Assembly (NCBI RefSeq): GCF_030272615.1
Contig: NC_081415.1
Coordinates: forward strand, 105,971,796 to 106,035,795
From: Cryptomeria japonica
Taxonomy: Eukaryota > Streptophyta > Pinopsida > Cupressales > Cupressaceae
Reading direction: 5' to 3'
DNA length: 64,000 nt
The notes under the pieces were generated by a model that worked only from the letters and a program-made list of their open reading frames with translations, was not told the DNA's origin and did not search any database. The position numbers and the translations under genes are program-made. This document shows, one piece after another, positions 22,953 through 32,621 of this stretch (within the stretch, counting starts at the first letter, position 1; each line of letters begins with the position of its first letter).

Positions 22953-24363
22953 TGTTGGCATTGAGGTATCATTGATGTCAACCGATATTCCAAGCAGGGT
23001 ACATCTGGTATGAAGGAGAGTGTACCTGTATGGTGAAAGACAATTATGGTATTGAGAAGATTAACATGAAGACTTGTCAAACTAGTATGGTGGAAGACAA
23101 GTAGTTATTGAGACTATTAGTGAGATCACCAGTATGAGGTGAGATGCATGTGTGTGTTGGAATGTTGAGTGATAATTGGTAGAGTTTAAACCGGTCTGGA
23201 GTTTGGCTGCCTATTTATGATGAAGAGGTAGAATGTTAAAGTAATCACAAATCACCGAAGGTGAAGATGTGCTACCGATGAAGTGTGAACTACCGATTAG
23301 CAAGAGGAGAAGGTCTCACCGGTAAAGGCATGTACCGGTATGAGTTTTTTGAATGTTCAAGTATGAACAAACTCTGTGTTAGTGACCTAAGTGATTGACC
23401 ATTGTGATGCCATGTGGATCTAAGGTGGCAAACATGCAGATGTTGGTGAAGCCTCCATCGACATGGTTGTTGAAATAGATAGTCGACATTAATGAAACAA
23501 CCAAAAATCATGGAATTGTAACTGACTGATGCGGTGTGAGGAAGAAACAATAACAGAGGAAGATCAGAGAGTAGTTGGCATTTGGATCAAAGAAAATAAA
23601 TCAGATTGTAAGAAGATATTGAGAAGGAAACAACTGATCTTTTTAAGAGTTGACAGATTTCAAGGTAGAAAATCATGTACGAGATTCCTATCTTTAGCAA
23701 GTATACATTGGATAATGGAAAACGTGTACAGATGCATTCCTAGAGTATAGGTGATCGATCCAAGATAGACTAGATTAGATCTCATGTAGATTGTGTCAAG
23801 TAAACAAAACCCTAACCGCTCCGAGTTTGAATTGTTTCTTGGTGGGAAAGCTCAAGTTTAAATCTGATGACTTGAGAGTGTTGTAGTTGTTGCTGTAGAG
23901 TGAAGAAAAGTGTAAATTTGTTATCTGAAAGCTGGAGAGATAAACACTTCAAGTGTTTATGGGTGAAGATCTAACTGATAAGGAGTAGTATAAAATGATG
24001 TAGGGAACAACCGATAGACTGTGCCTTGATTATATAGGTTACAAACTGGAAAAGGTCATGCCTGATTAAGCGTGATCAAGTGTGAGTTGAAGGTGAAAAG
24101 ATATTGTGAGAGGGGATTTAGAAAATCTATCAGCAAAGTCAAGCTGCGGAGTGGGTGGAGAGAATACAAACCGACAAAGGAGAATATTGTAAGGTTGCAA
24201 AACTTCATTTGCAATAGTGATTTCATTTGTATATCTGAGATTCATATTGTTTTCACTAAGTTGTAGGTTAGAGCAGGGGTTGTAGCCTATAAATTGTGCA
24301 AGGGTTGGTGCTCCTTGGGTTGGTGCTCATAAATCAGAGTGCTCCTTGGGTTGATGCTCATAA
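22953..24363 (+). repeat. LTR remnant related to element D
   Basis: The sequence starts TGTTGGCATTG and soon reads 'atcattgatgtcaac', as do D's LTRs. It shares with them 'gatgaagaggtagaatgtta', a 'gtttgaattg' block after 'aaaccctaa', and near its end the 'ctccttgggttggtgct' minisatellite. It ends abruptly at the copia tail at 24364, without a TG-CA terminus or primer site. It is a truncated LTR of about 1.4 kb from a diverged D-family element. Confidence 0.7.
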
Positions 24364-24725
24364 ATTAGAGTGCTATTGCAATCTCAAAGAACCAAGTCCA
24401 GCAATCAGTGGACCAAACACATCGAGATTCATATGCACTACATTCGGGAGCTGATTCAAGAGCAAGTCATTAATTTGCAATATTGTCCTACAACAGAGCA
24501 GATTGCAGACATATTCACCAAACCCTTCATTGAGAGTAAGTTCTAGTAGTTGCGAGCTCTCTTGGGGGTGTAGGATGTTTCATTAGGGGGGGTCAGCTGA
24601 CTTCTCCTTCCTCTCTTATGTGGGCAACTTTTTCCTCTTTAAGGTTTTGTCCTTCTAGTAGTCAGGACCCATATTGCATTGCTGACATGAAGTCTTCATT
24701 CCCCTAAGTTGCACTTAAGGGGGGG
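24364..24725 (+). pseudogene. 3' tail of a copia element (RNase H end and polypurine tract)
   Basis: From 'agagtgctattgcaatctc' the plus strand encodes the end of a copia RNase H ('TKHIEIHMHYIRELIQEQV', 'TTEQIADIFTKPFIES'). It closely matches the end of copia A at 51959-52128. About 190 bp of 3' UTR and the purine run AAGGGGGGG (24717-24725) follow, directly before an LTR start at 24726. So this is the end of another copy of the A family. Its 5' part is missing and replaced by the D-like LTR remnant. Confidence 0.85.
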
Positions 24726-24902
24726 TGTTGGTGTAATTTTTTTTATTTATAGGATATAATTACACTTAACTTAGGATAATCCATCTCATCATATTTTGGA
24801 TATGAGACACTTAGGGAAGTTTGCACATAGGGATGATGCTTGTAGGAGAAATTCTACCTTTTGTGGTCTTATCTTGTTGTTACATTCCACATTCGATGGG
24901 TC
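24726..24902 (+). repeat. Copia A LTR, first 177 bp (upright part)
   Basis: The LTR begins TGTTGGTGTAAT directly after a polypurine tract, so it is also the 3' LTR of the upstream tail. It runs upright to 'cattcgatggg' and then stops at the inversion breakpoint. The rest of the LTR lies on the opposite strand at 26721-26986. Confidence 0.8.
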
Positions 24903-25115
24903 ATCTGATACATACTTACGCAAAGTTCCAAGACCCATGCAATTTTTAGTAAGCCATTCTAATTGAGCATTAGGATCAACCTTAGGATCTGTTGGTGTTG
25001 CTATTGTTCCATTTATGTAATGTGGGAGTCCTTTTTCTATTAGTTTGCTCCATGCTTTTTTTTTCCAAGATGCATAGTTATGTGGAGTTAAAGGTGGAAA
25101 TTTATGAGGAATCAT
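24903..25115 (-). pseudogene. Copia A gag, first 71 codons (inverted)
   Basis: The ATG at 25115 gives 'MIPHKFPPLTPHNYASWKKK', followed by a Trp/Lys-rich section and 'CMGLGTLRKYVSDD'. This is the N-terminal part of a copia gag (capsid core). Reading past the breakpoint enters LTR sequence, so the larger open frame continuing to 24789 is a chimera. The matching C-terminal gag lies upright from 26989. Confidence 0.85.
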
Positions 25116-26706
25116 GAAACAAAATTGAAAGAGCACAAGGAAAGAGGCACAATCACACAAGACACCCCCCCAAATTCACTCAATCAAAGGACCCCCCTCC
25201 AAAATGATGATTTGGCACTTTATACTTAGTGCATGTACAATAGGCCACTTGAAAAAATGGCAAAGTGGACTTTTGATTTCAAATTTACAACTGCCTCAAA
25301 GAGGCCAAAGGAGACTCAAACTGATAATGCAAGAGATCTAAACTAAGATCCAAGCAAATTACAAGTACCAAGTAAGCCACAAAAGACTAATTTCTGAAAG
25401 TAAAATATCCAATCAAAATATCTGCAAACAGATGATAGATTATGAAAATAGACAAAAAAAAAATGGACTCTAAAAAAAAATGACACCTGAAAAGGAAGTC
25501 ATATGAGCCCAAACAAAGCCTTTGAAGTTGCAAAATTAAGGATTGGATAGGTACATTTGAGAGAATCTAAAAATTTTGAAAAACATTTTTACCAAAATTA
25601 GAAAATAACCACACCACTATGGAGAGCACGAAAAATTATCCCAAATAAAAAAAGATTGCACCCAAAAAGGAGCAAAATTGAGCAAGTTATCTGCCTTCAA
25701 AGTTGACCCAAAAAATCAAACTGCTCAATGGTGAGGGGTCTAAAATTTTCAAAAAGGTGCTAATGCAAGCTGATGTCATCAATTCACTATGTTAAATTTT
25801 ATGGTCGTCCAGCCATCATAAAACTGTCACACCTCCTTGCTGACCATACAGATAGGGTGATGTGGCACTATACGAACTGATGACTACGCGTTGATGTGGC
25901 AAAGACTGTGTGGCAGGTGACTTGGATCATTGACTCAGAAATCCGTATGCTTGCATAGCAGGTCTATGTGGTGTGTTGGCATGTATCTACATGGATCATC
26001 ATGTGGCAAAGGAGGGATCACCAGTGGGAGGAAGGTCCTATGGGGTGGCAAAGAGCAACACTAAACAACAGGAGTGAGAGGTTGGTCGACGGTGAGGTTG
26101 GTCGGCAGGAGCTTAGTTGACGGTGAGCTCGGTTGAGATGGTGGGGCCTACGAGGGCCGATGGAGAGCGGTAGGAGCTGCGGGTACTGGCAGAGACTGCG
26201 GTGCCGGCGGGAGCTACCGGAGGTCGCCGGGTGGTCGGGAGCTGCCAGAGGTTGAGTGAACGCCACCACTGGGAGCTGAAAGGATGCCCATCTGACAGGT
26301 ATGGTCCATGAGACCTATAGGCATAGGTCTGACAGTATGGTTCGAGGGTGGGGTAATGGCCCCTTGACAATAATATATGATTTTTTTTAAAGAAACTTTT
26401 ACAATTTTAAAAAAAATTCTGCGAATTTTGAAATAATTCTAATTAAATTTTTTGCAGAATAAAATATATATATGTTTTTTTAAATCTGTACCATACTACC
26501 CAAATTGGGTAGAAAATTCCTCCAACACCCAAAATTCAACTTTCACCAAAATAGGTCGAGTTTATATTCGATTTTTATGGAAACAACCTCCCAGACGGAA
26601 TGGTGAGGTCAAAACCCTCTAGGATGCCTCCAAAATGTACAGTACCTCGAATCCAAAATTAGAAGCCTCCCAAGATGTATCCCAAAACTAATCAATGAAG
26701 CCCCAA
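25116..26706 (-). other. Copia A 5' leader (about 1.6 kb, inverted), with GC-rich block
   Basis: Between the primer site and the gag ATG lies an unusually long untranslated leader. It is A-rich on the plus strand near 25200-25750, and contains a GC-rich block at about 26040-26350. The open frames crossing that block are low-complexity and are not supported as genes. The part next to the primer site (26500-26700) shares phrases such as 'ttcaccaaaatag' with the leader of element H. Confidence 0.6.
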
Positions 26707-26720
26707 TGGCTCTGATACCA
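26707..26720 (-). promoter_or_regulatory. Primer-binding site of copia A (initiator Met tRNA type)
   Basis: The minus strand reads TGGTATCAGAGCCA directly after the LTR end CTCACA. This is the standard copia primer site complementary to the initiator methionine tRNA. Its orientation confirms that this part of A is inverted. Confidence 0.9.
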
Positions 26721-26986
26721 TGTGAGATTTTGTCAAGATAAAGGGCATAATGAAAAGCACACAAGAGAGAGACAATAGTTTGACAAGAACAACTGTATTC
26801 TCATCAATATGCAAAAGTGATCAATTGGATTAACCAATGCAATGAATATGGACCTAGTTATATAGGCAAGGCCAAATGGATATGGGAGAAGACAATCATG
26901 ACATGTGGCTCAATGAAAAATAAGGGTAGGTAAGAACAAGTAGGGGTAGGTAGGAGAAACAATATAATATTCCACAAGAGGTGGAT
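26721..26986 (-). repeat. Copia A LTR, remaining part (inverted)
   Basis: Minus-strand LTR sequence ends ...AAATCTCACA at 26721. A likely TATA box (minus-strand CCTATATAAC) lies at 26858-26867, about 140 bp before the LTR end. Joined to 24726-24902, the LTR would be about 443 bp. Confidence 0.75.
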
Positions 26987-26988
26987 CA

Positions 26989-27706
26989 CCTCATTTTTCA
27001 AATTGAGAAGTGTACTACAATCAAAGAGGCTTGGGATATCTTTCAGAAATTGTATGGTCAAGTTGATGAAATCAGAGGCCACAAGATTGACAATGACCTC
27101 ACCAACTTGGATCCCAAGAGTTTTGATACAATCCAAGATTATGTCACCAAGGCAAATGAGCTAAGACCAAAGCTTAAGGATTGTGGAATTGACAAAAAGG
27201 ATGCTCAATTGATATTCAACTTGTTGGAGAAGCTTCTACCTGAATATGTAGCATTTGTTTCTAGCTTCCAAACCCATCGCTTGATAGTGGGGAGTTCCTA
27301 CACTATGCCTTCATTTGATGCTTTCACATAAATGTTGATGTTGGAACAATCTAAGTTGTTCAACATGGGGATTTTCAAGTCTTCAAAGTCCAAGGCTTTG
27401 GTGACTAATCAAGGGAGTCAAGGAAAAGATTCCAATAAGAAGAAGAAGAAATCTAAGTCAAAGCCACAACAGGAAAAAGGACAACCATCCTCTCCATCAC
27501 AAGGCAATTTTTCATCCTCTTCTACAAAGGGGAGTCCACCTAAGAAAGAAAAATCAACTTGTGCTTATTGCAAGAAGTATGGTCATGATGAGCATCGATG
27601 CCACACTAAGCAAGTTGATGAGTTGACAAATCTCCTTAAGAAGAACAACATCAATTTTCCATCCACCTACAACAAGAAGGAATCATCTCCTTCCACTTCC
27701 TCATAG
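26989..27706 (+). pseudogene. Copia A gag, C-terminal part with zinc knuckle
   Basis: Gag packages the element RNA. The frame continues the capsid core with 'EAWDIFQKLYGQVDEIRGHK' and 'LLEKLLPEYVAFVSSFQTHR', a UBN2-type copia gag. After one TAA at 27329 comes a Lys/Ser/Pro-rich basic linker and a CCHC knuckle 'CAYCKKYGHDEHRCH' near 27560-27605. A TAG at 27704 ends the open stretch, but the same frame reads straight into the protease, as in a gag-pol fusion. Confidence 0.88.
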
Positions 27707-28162
27707 TCTAAGAGAAAAGGGCAAGCATTTGTGGCTACAACAAGTTCTTCACAGCAGTGAATACTTGACTCGGGTGCCTCTTATCACATGGGTTCTTCAA
27801 AGAAGCAATTTTCTTCATTGGAGTCATCTAAGGTACCTAACATTTACATAAGTGATGATACATAAGTTGAGGTAGAAGGGAAAGGTTCAGTTGCCATGGA
27901 TGATGGAGCATTTGAGAATGTTCTTTATGTTCCTAACTTGTCTACCAATCTTCTCTCTATCTACCACATCACTCACTATGGGAATGGGAAAAAGGTTGAG
28001 TTTACACCTGATTCAGTTGTGGTAAAAGAACTTGATAATGATGCCTTGGTAGGAGTGGGACAATTCAATGACAATTCAAGATTTTATTCATTCTCCCAAT
28101 TTGTGCCAAGATCTCCTTCTATGGCCTTGCTTACTCATTCAAATTCTAAATGTAAGCTATGA
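27707..28162 (+). pseudogene. Copia A protease region
   Basis: In the same frame as gag, 'ILDSGASYHM' near 27764 is the aspartic protease active-site motif D-S-G-A. It is followed by 'VEVEGKGSVAM' and 'NVLYVPNLSTNLLSIYHITH', a typical copia protease C-terminus. Stops at about 27758 (Trp codon TGG to TGA) and 27866 (Gln to TAA) interrupt it. The protein would have processed the gag-pol polyprotein. Confidence 0.88.
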
Positions 28163-28905
28163 CATGAGCGGTTTGGTCACCTCAACTACTGCTATCTTCA
28201 ATAGATTAGCACTAAAGACATGGTCACTAGTCTACCTCGAATCATTTTTTCAGAGGGTGTATGTTTAGGATGTTCCATGCTCAAGCATCCCGAGGAGAAG
28301 GTTGATAAGGGGAAATCTTGGAGAGCTTTGAAAGTTCTTCAATTTGTTTATAGTGATTTAGCAGGTTCATTTCCATCACTTTCATTTAGTAGGGCCCGCT
28401 ATGTCCTCACCTTCATTGATGACTACTCCCACTTCACTTGGGTCTATTTTCTTGTTCATAAGAGTGAAGTGTTTGACATATTTCTAGCCTTCAAGGCTCA
28501 TGTGGAGAAGCAATCAGGGAAACTGGTCAAGATCCTTCACCCAAATAATGGAAGGGAATATGTAAACAAAAGACTTGAGGATTTTCTTACATTTTAGGTG
28601 ATTGATCTTCAGCATTTCATTGCCTACACTCCATAGAAGAATGGAGTCACAGAACATAAGAATATAACTCTCAAGGAAATGGCTAGTTGTATGATACATG
28701 CAGATTCTTTTGATCCCGCCTTTTGGGCAGAGGCTATCAGTTGTGCTACACACATCCAAAACCAGATTCCTAACAAAGATTTGATAGGTATTACTTCTTT
28801 TGAGGCTTGGGTTGGAAGGAAAATGATTGTGAGACATTTTAGAGTCTTTGGGTGTCGAACATGGGTTTGCATTCCTCAAAAATGCAAGGCATTGGAACCT
28901 CAGAG
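28163..28905 (+). pseudogene. Copia A integrase, catalytic Asp lost, cut by element B
   Basis: The frame shows the HHCC zinc domain ('HERFGHLNYCYLQ', 'GVCLGCSML'), then the catalytic core with 'YSDLAGSFPS' and 'FIDDYSHFTWVYFL'. The second catalytic Asp is expected in a T-D-N-G motif, but here it reads 'PNNGREYV', so the Asp is Asn. 'NGVTEHKN' keeps the third acidic residue. Stops lie near 28160, 28202, 28595 and 28635. The reading ends at the insertion point of B (28905) and resumes at 43543. Confidence 0.88.
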
Positions 28906-30036
28906 TGATGAATAATGATAAATAGTAAATACTCAACAGATACTGAGAGGGGGGGGGGTGAATCAGTATAGACAAAAACTTCTTTAACGACTTAAACTGC
29001 AAAGACTGCACTAACTGGTAAACATCATCACCGATCTAAATTAGGGCAATACTCGTTAAACACAATATGACTGTGAAAGACATAAATCGGTAACAATTAG
29101 ATCTTCACAATAGCTAATATCTCATTTCCACTTCACCCATATGCATAAACAAGTAATTCATCAGAAATATAATGACCACTGGATCAACATGCTTTACCGC
29201 TTAATAGAAAACACTAAAACATCACATGAAAAGGTATCACACATGACACAATTATTTTTCACGTGGAAACCCAACTGGGAAAAACCACGATGGGGATGAA
29301 TACCAACAAGTTGTTCTTTGACCTCTTCTGAAGTCTGCTCCGTTAGGAGCCTAGTCCGGTTAAGGACTTTACAATAGGTTCTACTAGGAATCGATCCTAC
29401 TAGGGATCACCTGGTTAAGGGATGGCTAAATACCTAGTGAAAGGTCAAAACCCTGTTAAAGGTTACCTTGTCAGAGAATTTAAAGAACTCAATGATTTTG
29501 AGTCACCCTGTTAAAGGATTTATAAAAAGCCTGTTAAAGCTACCCGGTAAAGCAATTTTCCAACTGCTGAAATGGTTAGAAGTCAATAGGTAATACACTG
29601 ATCTGATAACAATAGTTAATGCCAAGGTAGATCCACCTTAGTTCCTTTACATCTGCAATCACACTATGTAGATCCCTACTAACTACACCAATCTGGTAAG
29701 AATTAAGTATCTCTTCACTTGGATACACACATAACATTTTCCAACAACTTCACAATACAAATCATCATCAACCTTATAGAAAACAATTAGGTCAGTAGCC
29801 AAAACCTAAAACCCTAAGAATCTAGGTTAACAATACAGTCAGTCCAATTCTGACCATTCAATCACATTGCATAGGGTAAAACAATCTTGAACAAATCTCA
29901 AGACGTTCTCCATCGTTCATTCTTCACTGCTTCAGGAAGCTGATAACCCATCATGGGATCTCCACCATTTCTGAGATTTCGCACATTCCCAAGGTAGATA
30001 GAATCAATCTTCTTCATGCAAGATCCTCAATGAAAT

Positions 30037-30877
30037 TGTTGGCATTTTTTACGATGATGTTGTGATTGTCATTGATGGACACACACTTTCTTTGAGATCA
30101 CTTTTTGTATGTATGAGTTATGCTCAACCGGTAATTGTTCCAACTGGTATTATGTATTATAGTCTTTAGACTAATGGTGTTTTGCAGAAAGTGTTTACCG
30201 ATATCAAGCGATATGAAGACCCAAAGCGGTATGAAGACCTCAAGCGGTTCGAGGATCTCAAGCGGTATGAAGGAACTAAAGTGGTAGTTATAATTTTCCT
30301 AGTCTTCATTTTGACAACCAGTAATCAGTTAAATGTATGAACCGGTATTACTCTGTGATGAGTTATCATCCACCAACACTTTGGCGGTGATTCTATGTCA
30401 TGTTACCAAATGTGTCTAGATGCACTGAACCTAGGAACTTGCAATGTAATCCTATTGGACCGACATGAAATCAGATTCCTTTATAAGGACATCATGTCTA
30501 GGGTTTTAAGAGAAGTTAAGGTTTTAGGTGGTTGGTGAGGTTTTTGTATGCGTGATCATAGAAGAAGATTAGGTCTATGTGAAGAAATAGAGTATGGAGA
30601 TACTGAAGACTGAAGTAATGCTAAATGTGCATTAACAATGAGCTATCAAGGATCTAACCAAGCATACTATGCTAGTATCTAGATCACTCACTTGTTGATT
30701 ACTCACATCTTCGACAAGTCTGAAACCCTTAAATGGGTAGGCTTGGCAAAGCCTTTGTAAAATCCTCTAACAAGGTGGTTTACAACTGTTATACCAGTTG
30801 ATTGCTAAACTATTTAAGTGTTTAAGTTCAGTAATTTTTGGTATACTAATTCACCCCCCCCCTCTTAGTATTCATCA
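30037..30877 (+). repeat. Element C 5' LTR (841 bp)
   Basis: Starts TGTTGGCATTTT and ends ...TAGTATTCATCA. Four 18-bp units with an AAGCGGTATGA core lie at 30199-30270. A TATA box (TTTATAAGG) lies near 30480-30488. Compared with the 3' LTR it lacks about 300 bp near 30788. Confidence 0.92.
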
Positions 30878-30878
30878 A

Positions 30879-30892
30879 TTGGTATCAGAGCC
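30879..30892 (+). promoter_or_regulatory. Primer-binding site of element C
   Basis: TTGGTATCAGAGCC lies one base after the 5' LTR end. It matches the copia initiator-methionine tRNA site. Confidence 0.92.
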
Positions 30893-30915
30893 AACCTTTC
30901 TATAAGTCTAACCAA

Positions 30916-32206
30916 TTGGAAGGAGATATGGGGGAATACACTATGAGGGAGATTACTCACCATCTCACTCAGACTGAGAAAGCCTTTGATGAACTCAAAG
31001 TCAAATATAAAGCCTCTCTGGCAAAAAGAAGAGAGCATGCTAAAAAACTGATGGAACTTACTGAAAATAGTTCTTCTGATGAAGCAGACATGGATGCCCT
31101 AGTTAAAGAAGTTGAAAAACTGAATGAATCCAATGCTAACCTAATAACGAAATTGGAAGGACTGATTATTAGAATGTGTCAAGATCTTGAGAATCGAAGG
31201 AAAGCTAAAAATCTAGTAAAAGACAAAGATCATGAGATCTTCAAACTGAAGCAAGAAATCAGTGCACTTACCGCTCATCTACAAGAAAGTAAAGTGGAAA
31301 AAGAAGAAATTCAAGGTGAACTAAACATGGATATTTCTAAGAATGTACCCTTGAAGGAGTCCAATGCTTCTATTACCAAGGAACTCACTGAAACAAAGGA
31401 GATACTTACCAAATTCAATCAGAGTGCAGCTAAGCTAGAGCAAAAGCTTGAATCAGCTAAACTGGTAAAGAATACTAATGGACTTGGTTTCTCTAGATAT
31501 GAGGAAGGTGAATCCTCTGGAGAAAAAGATGTGGCATCAAAGAAGCAACCGACACCAAAGGATAAAGGTAAGAAAAAATTCAAACTTGTTTGCTTTAATT
31601 GTCTCAAGGAGGGACATACTCCAATGTATGTAGAAATAAGGCTTGCAACAATTTTCCTTATTTTCTAAATAATAAGCCTAGATCTAATAGACTCAATGGA
31701 AACTGTTATGAATGCAACAAGTCTGGGCATATTGAATTTGAATGCAGGTTTGTTGTGCACAACATTGGAAGATAGCCTCAAAGGAGTCAAGGAGTTTTTC
31801 CTGAATCCTCTGTGAACCGGAATCCAAACCAGTATAATGCCTATAATCATCAGTCAAGTAGTGGTGGCTATCAAGCAGCAACTAGTTGGAGAGCAACCTA
31901 TTTGATCTATCATGATAGCGGTCACACTACTGCAACATGCAGAAGGAAGAATGGAAACATGAATAATGGACCATGGAGGGCACCTGGAATGGTTTGCTAT
32001 CATTGCAACAAACCGGGTCACATAGCTAGAATCTGCAAGATGAGAAAGAACATATCGAATGACATACCGATCACTCCGAAAGGAAAGATTGATGTTGAAA
32101 CTATTCAAATGGACATGAAGAAAACCTGGAAAAAGAAACCAGAACAAGTATCACAAGAAGAACCGGTTTATGCACCTAGTGTGGAAATCTCTAAACTGGC
32201 AAACTA
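30916..32206 (+). pseudogene. Element C gag-derived protein: coiled coil plus four zinc knuckles
   Basis: The ORF opens at a codon near 30916 with 'MEGDMGEYTMREITHHLTQT'. It is a coiled coil for about 190 residues ('LKQEISALTAHLQESKVEKE'), then a Lys-rich hinge and CCHC knuckles. The first is 'CFNCLKEGHT', completed after a one-base shift near 31620. The second is 'CYECNKSGHIEFEC'. The third is damaged ('YHDSGHTTATC', first two Cys lost). The fourth is 'CYHCNKPGHIARIC'. The Trp-rich capsid core expected at a copia gag N-terminus is absent. The short 'LEGD' at the start may be its last trace. It ends at 32206. Confidence 0.82.
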
Positions 32207-32621
32207 AGCTACAGAAAAGCTTAGGGGGAGTGAATCGATGAAATATTTTGAACCCCCGATTTATATTAGTAAAATACCTTAACCGGTATGTGTTACCTAT
32301 CAATTAGCAGAAGACCAGAAATGATATAAGGCAAAATTAGGGTTTATGCCCTAACGGTGGAGCATTTACTGTGGTAGGTGAAGAATTCGTTTAAATGGAT
32401 TTTCAAGTCATTTTCACTTATCAATTTGTGAGCGAAGAAATTCTCAGAGCAGAGTGACTATAGGTGATTTAGAGAGATTTCAAAACTTTGAAGTAGAATT
32501 CGGAGATAGTATCAATCAGTTAAGAACACAAAGCGGTAATCCAGCAACCGAAGTGGTGTGTAGCGAAGTTGAATTTGAAAATTTGAAGGTATTTATCGAA
32601 ATTCTTGTTTATCAGTTTATC

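Larger units (their letters stand above)
24903..26986 (-). other. Inverted segment of copia A (LTR part, primer site, leader, gag N-terminus)
   Basis: Read on the minus strand from 26986, this gives the rest of an LTR, a primer site, a long leader and a gag start that ends '...KYVSDD'. The plus strand resumes at 26989 with 'LIFQIEK', the expected next gag residues. The left breakpoint falls in 'gggtcatc' (24898-24905) and the right in 'ggatcac' (26983-26989), short sequences that are near inverted copies of each other. The arrangement is best explained by one inversion of about 2.08 kb after insertion. Confidence 0.85.

Noticed and set aside
24789-25160. A separate minus-strand copia element with gag at 24.8-25.2 kb
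   Set aside because: Its gag and LTR pieces complete the upright copia A exactly at both breakpoints, so an inversion explains them better.
26018-26370. Pro/Ser/Arg-rich frames on the minus strand
   Set aside because: They lie in the GC-rich part of copia A's untranslated leader and show no domain.
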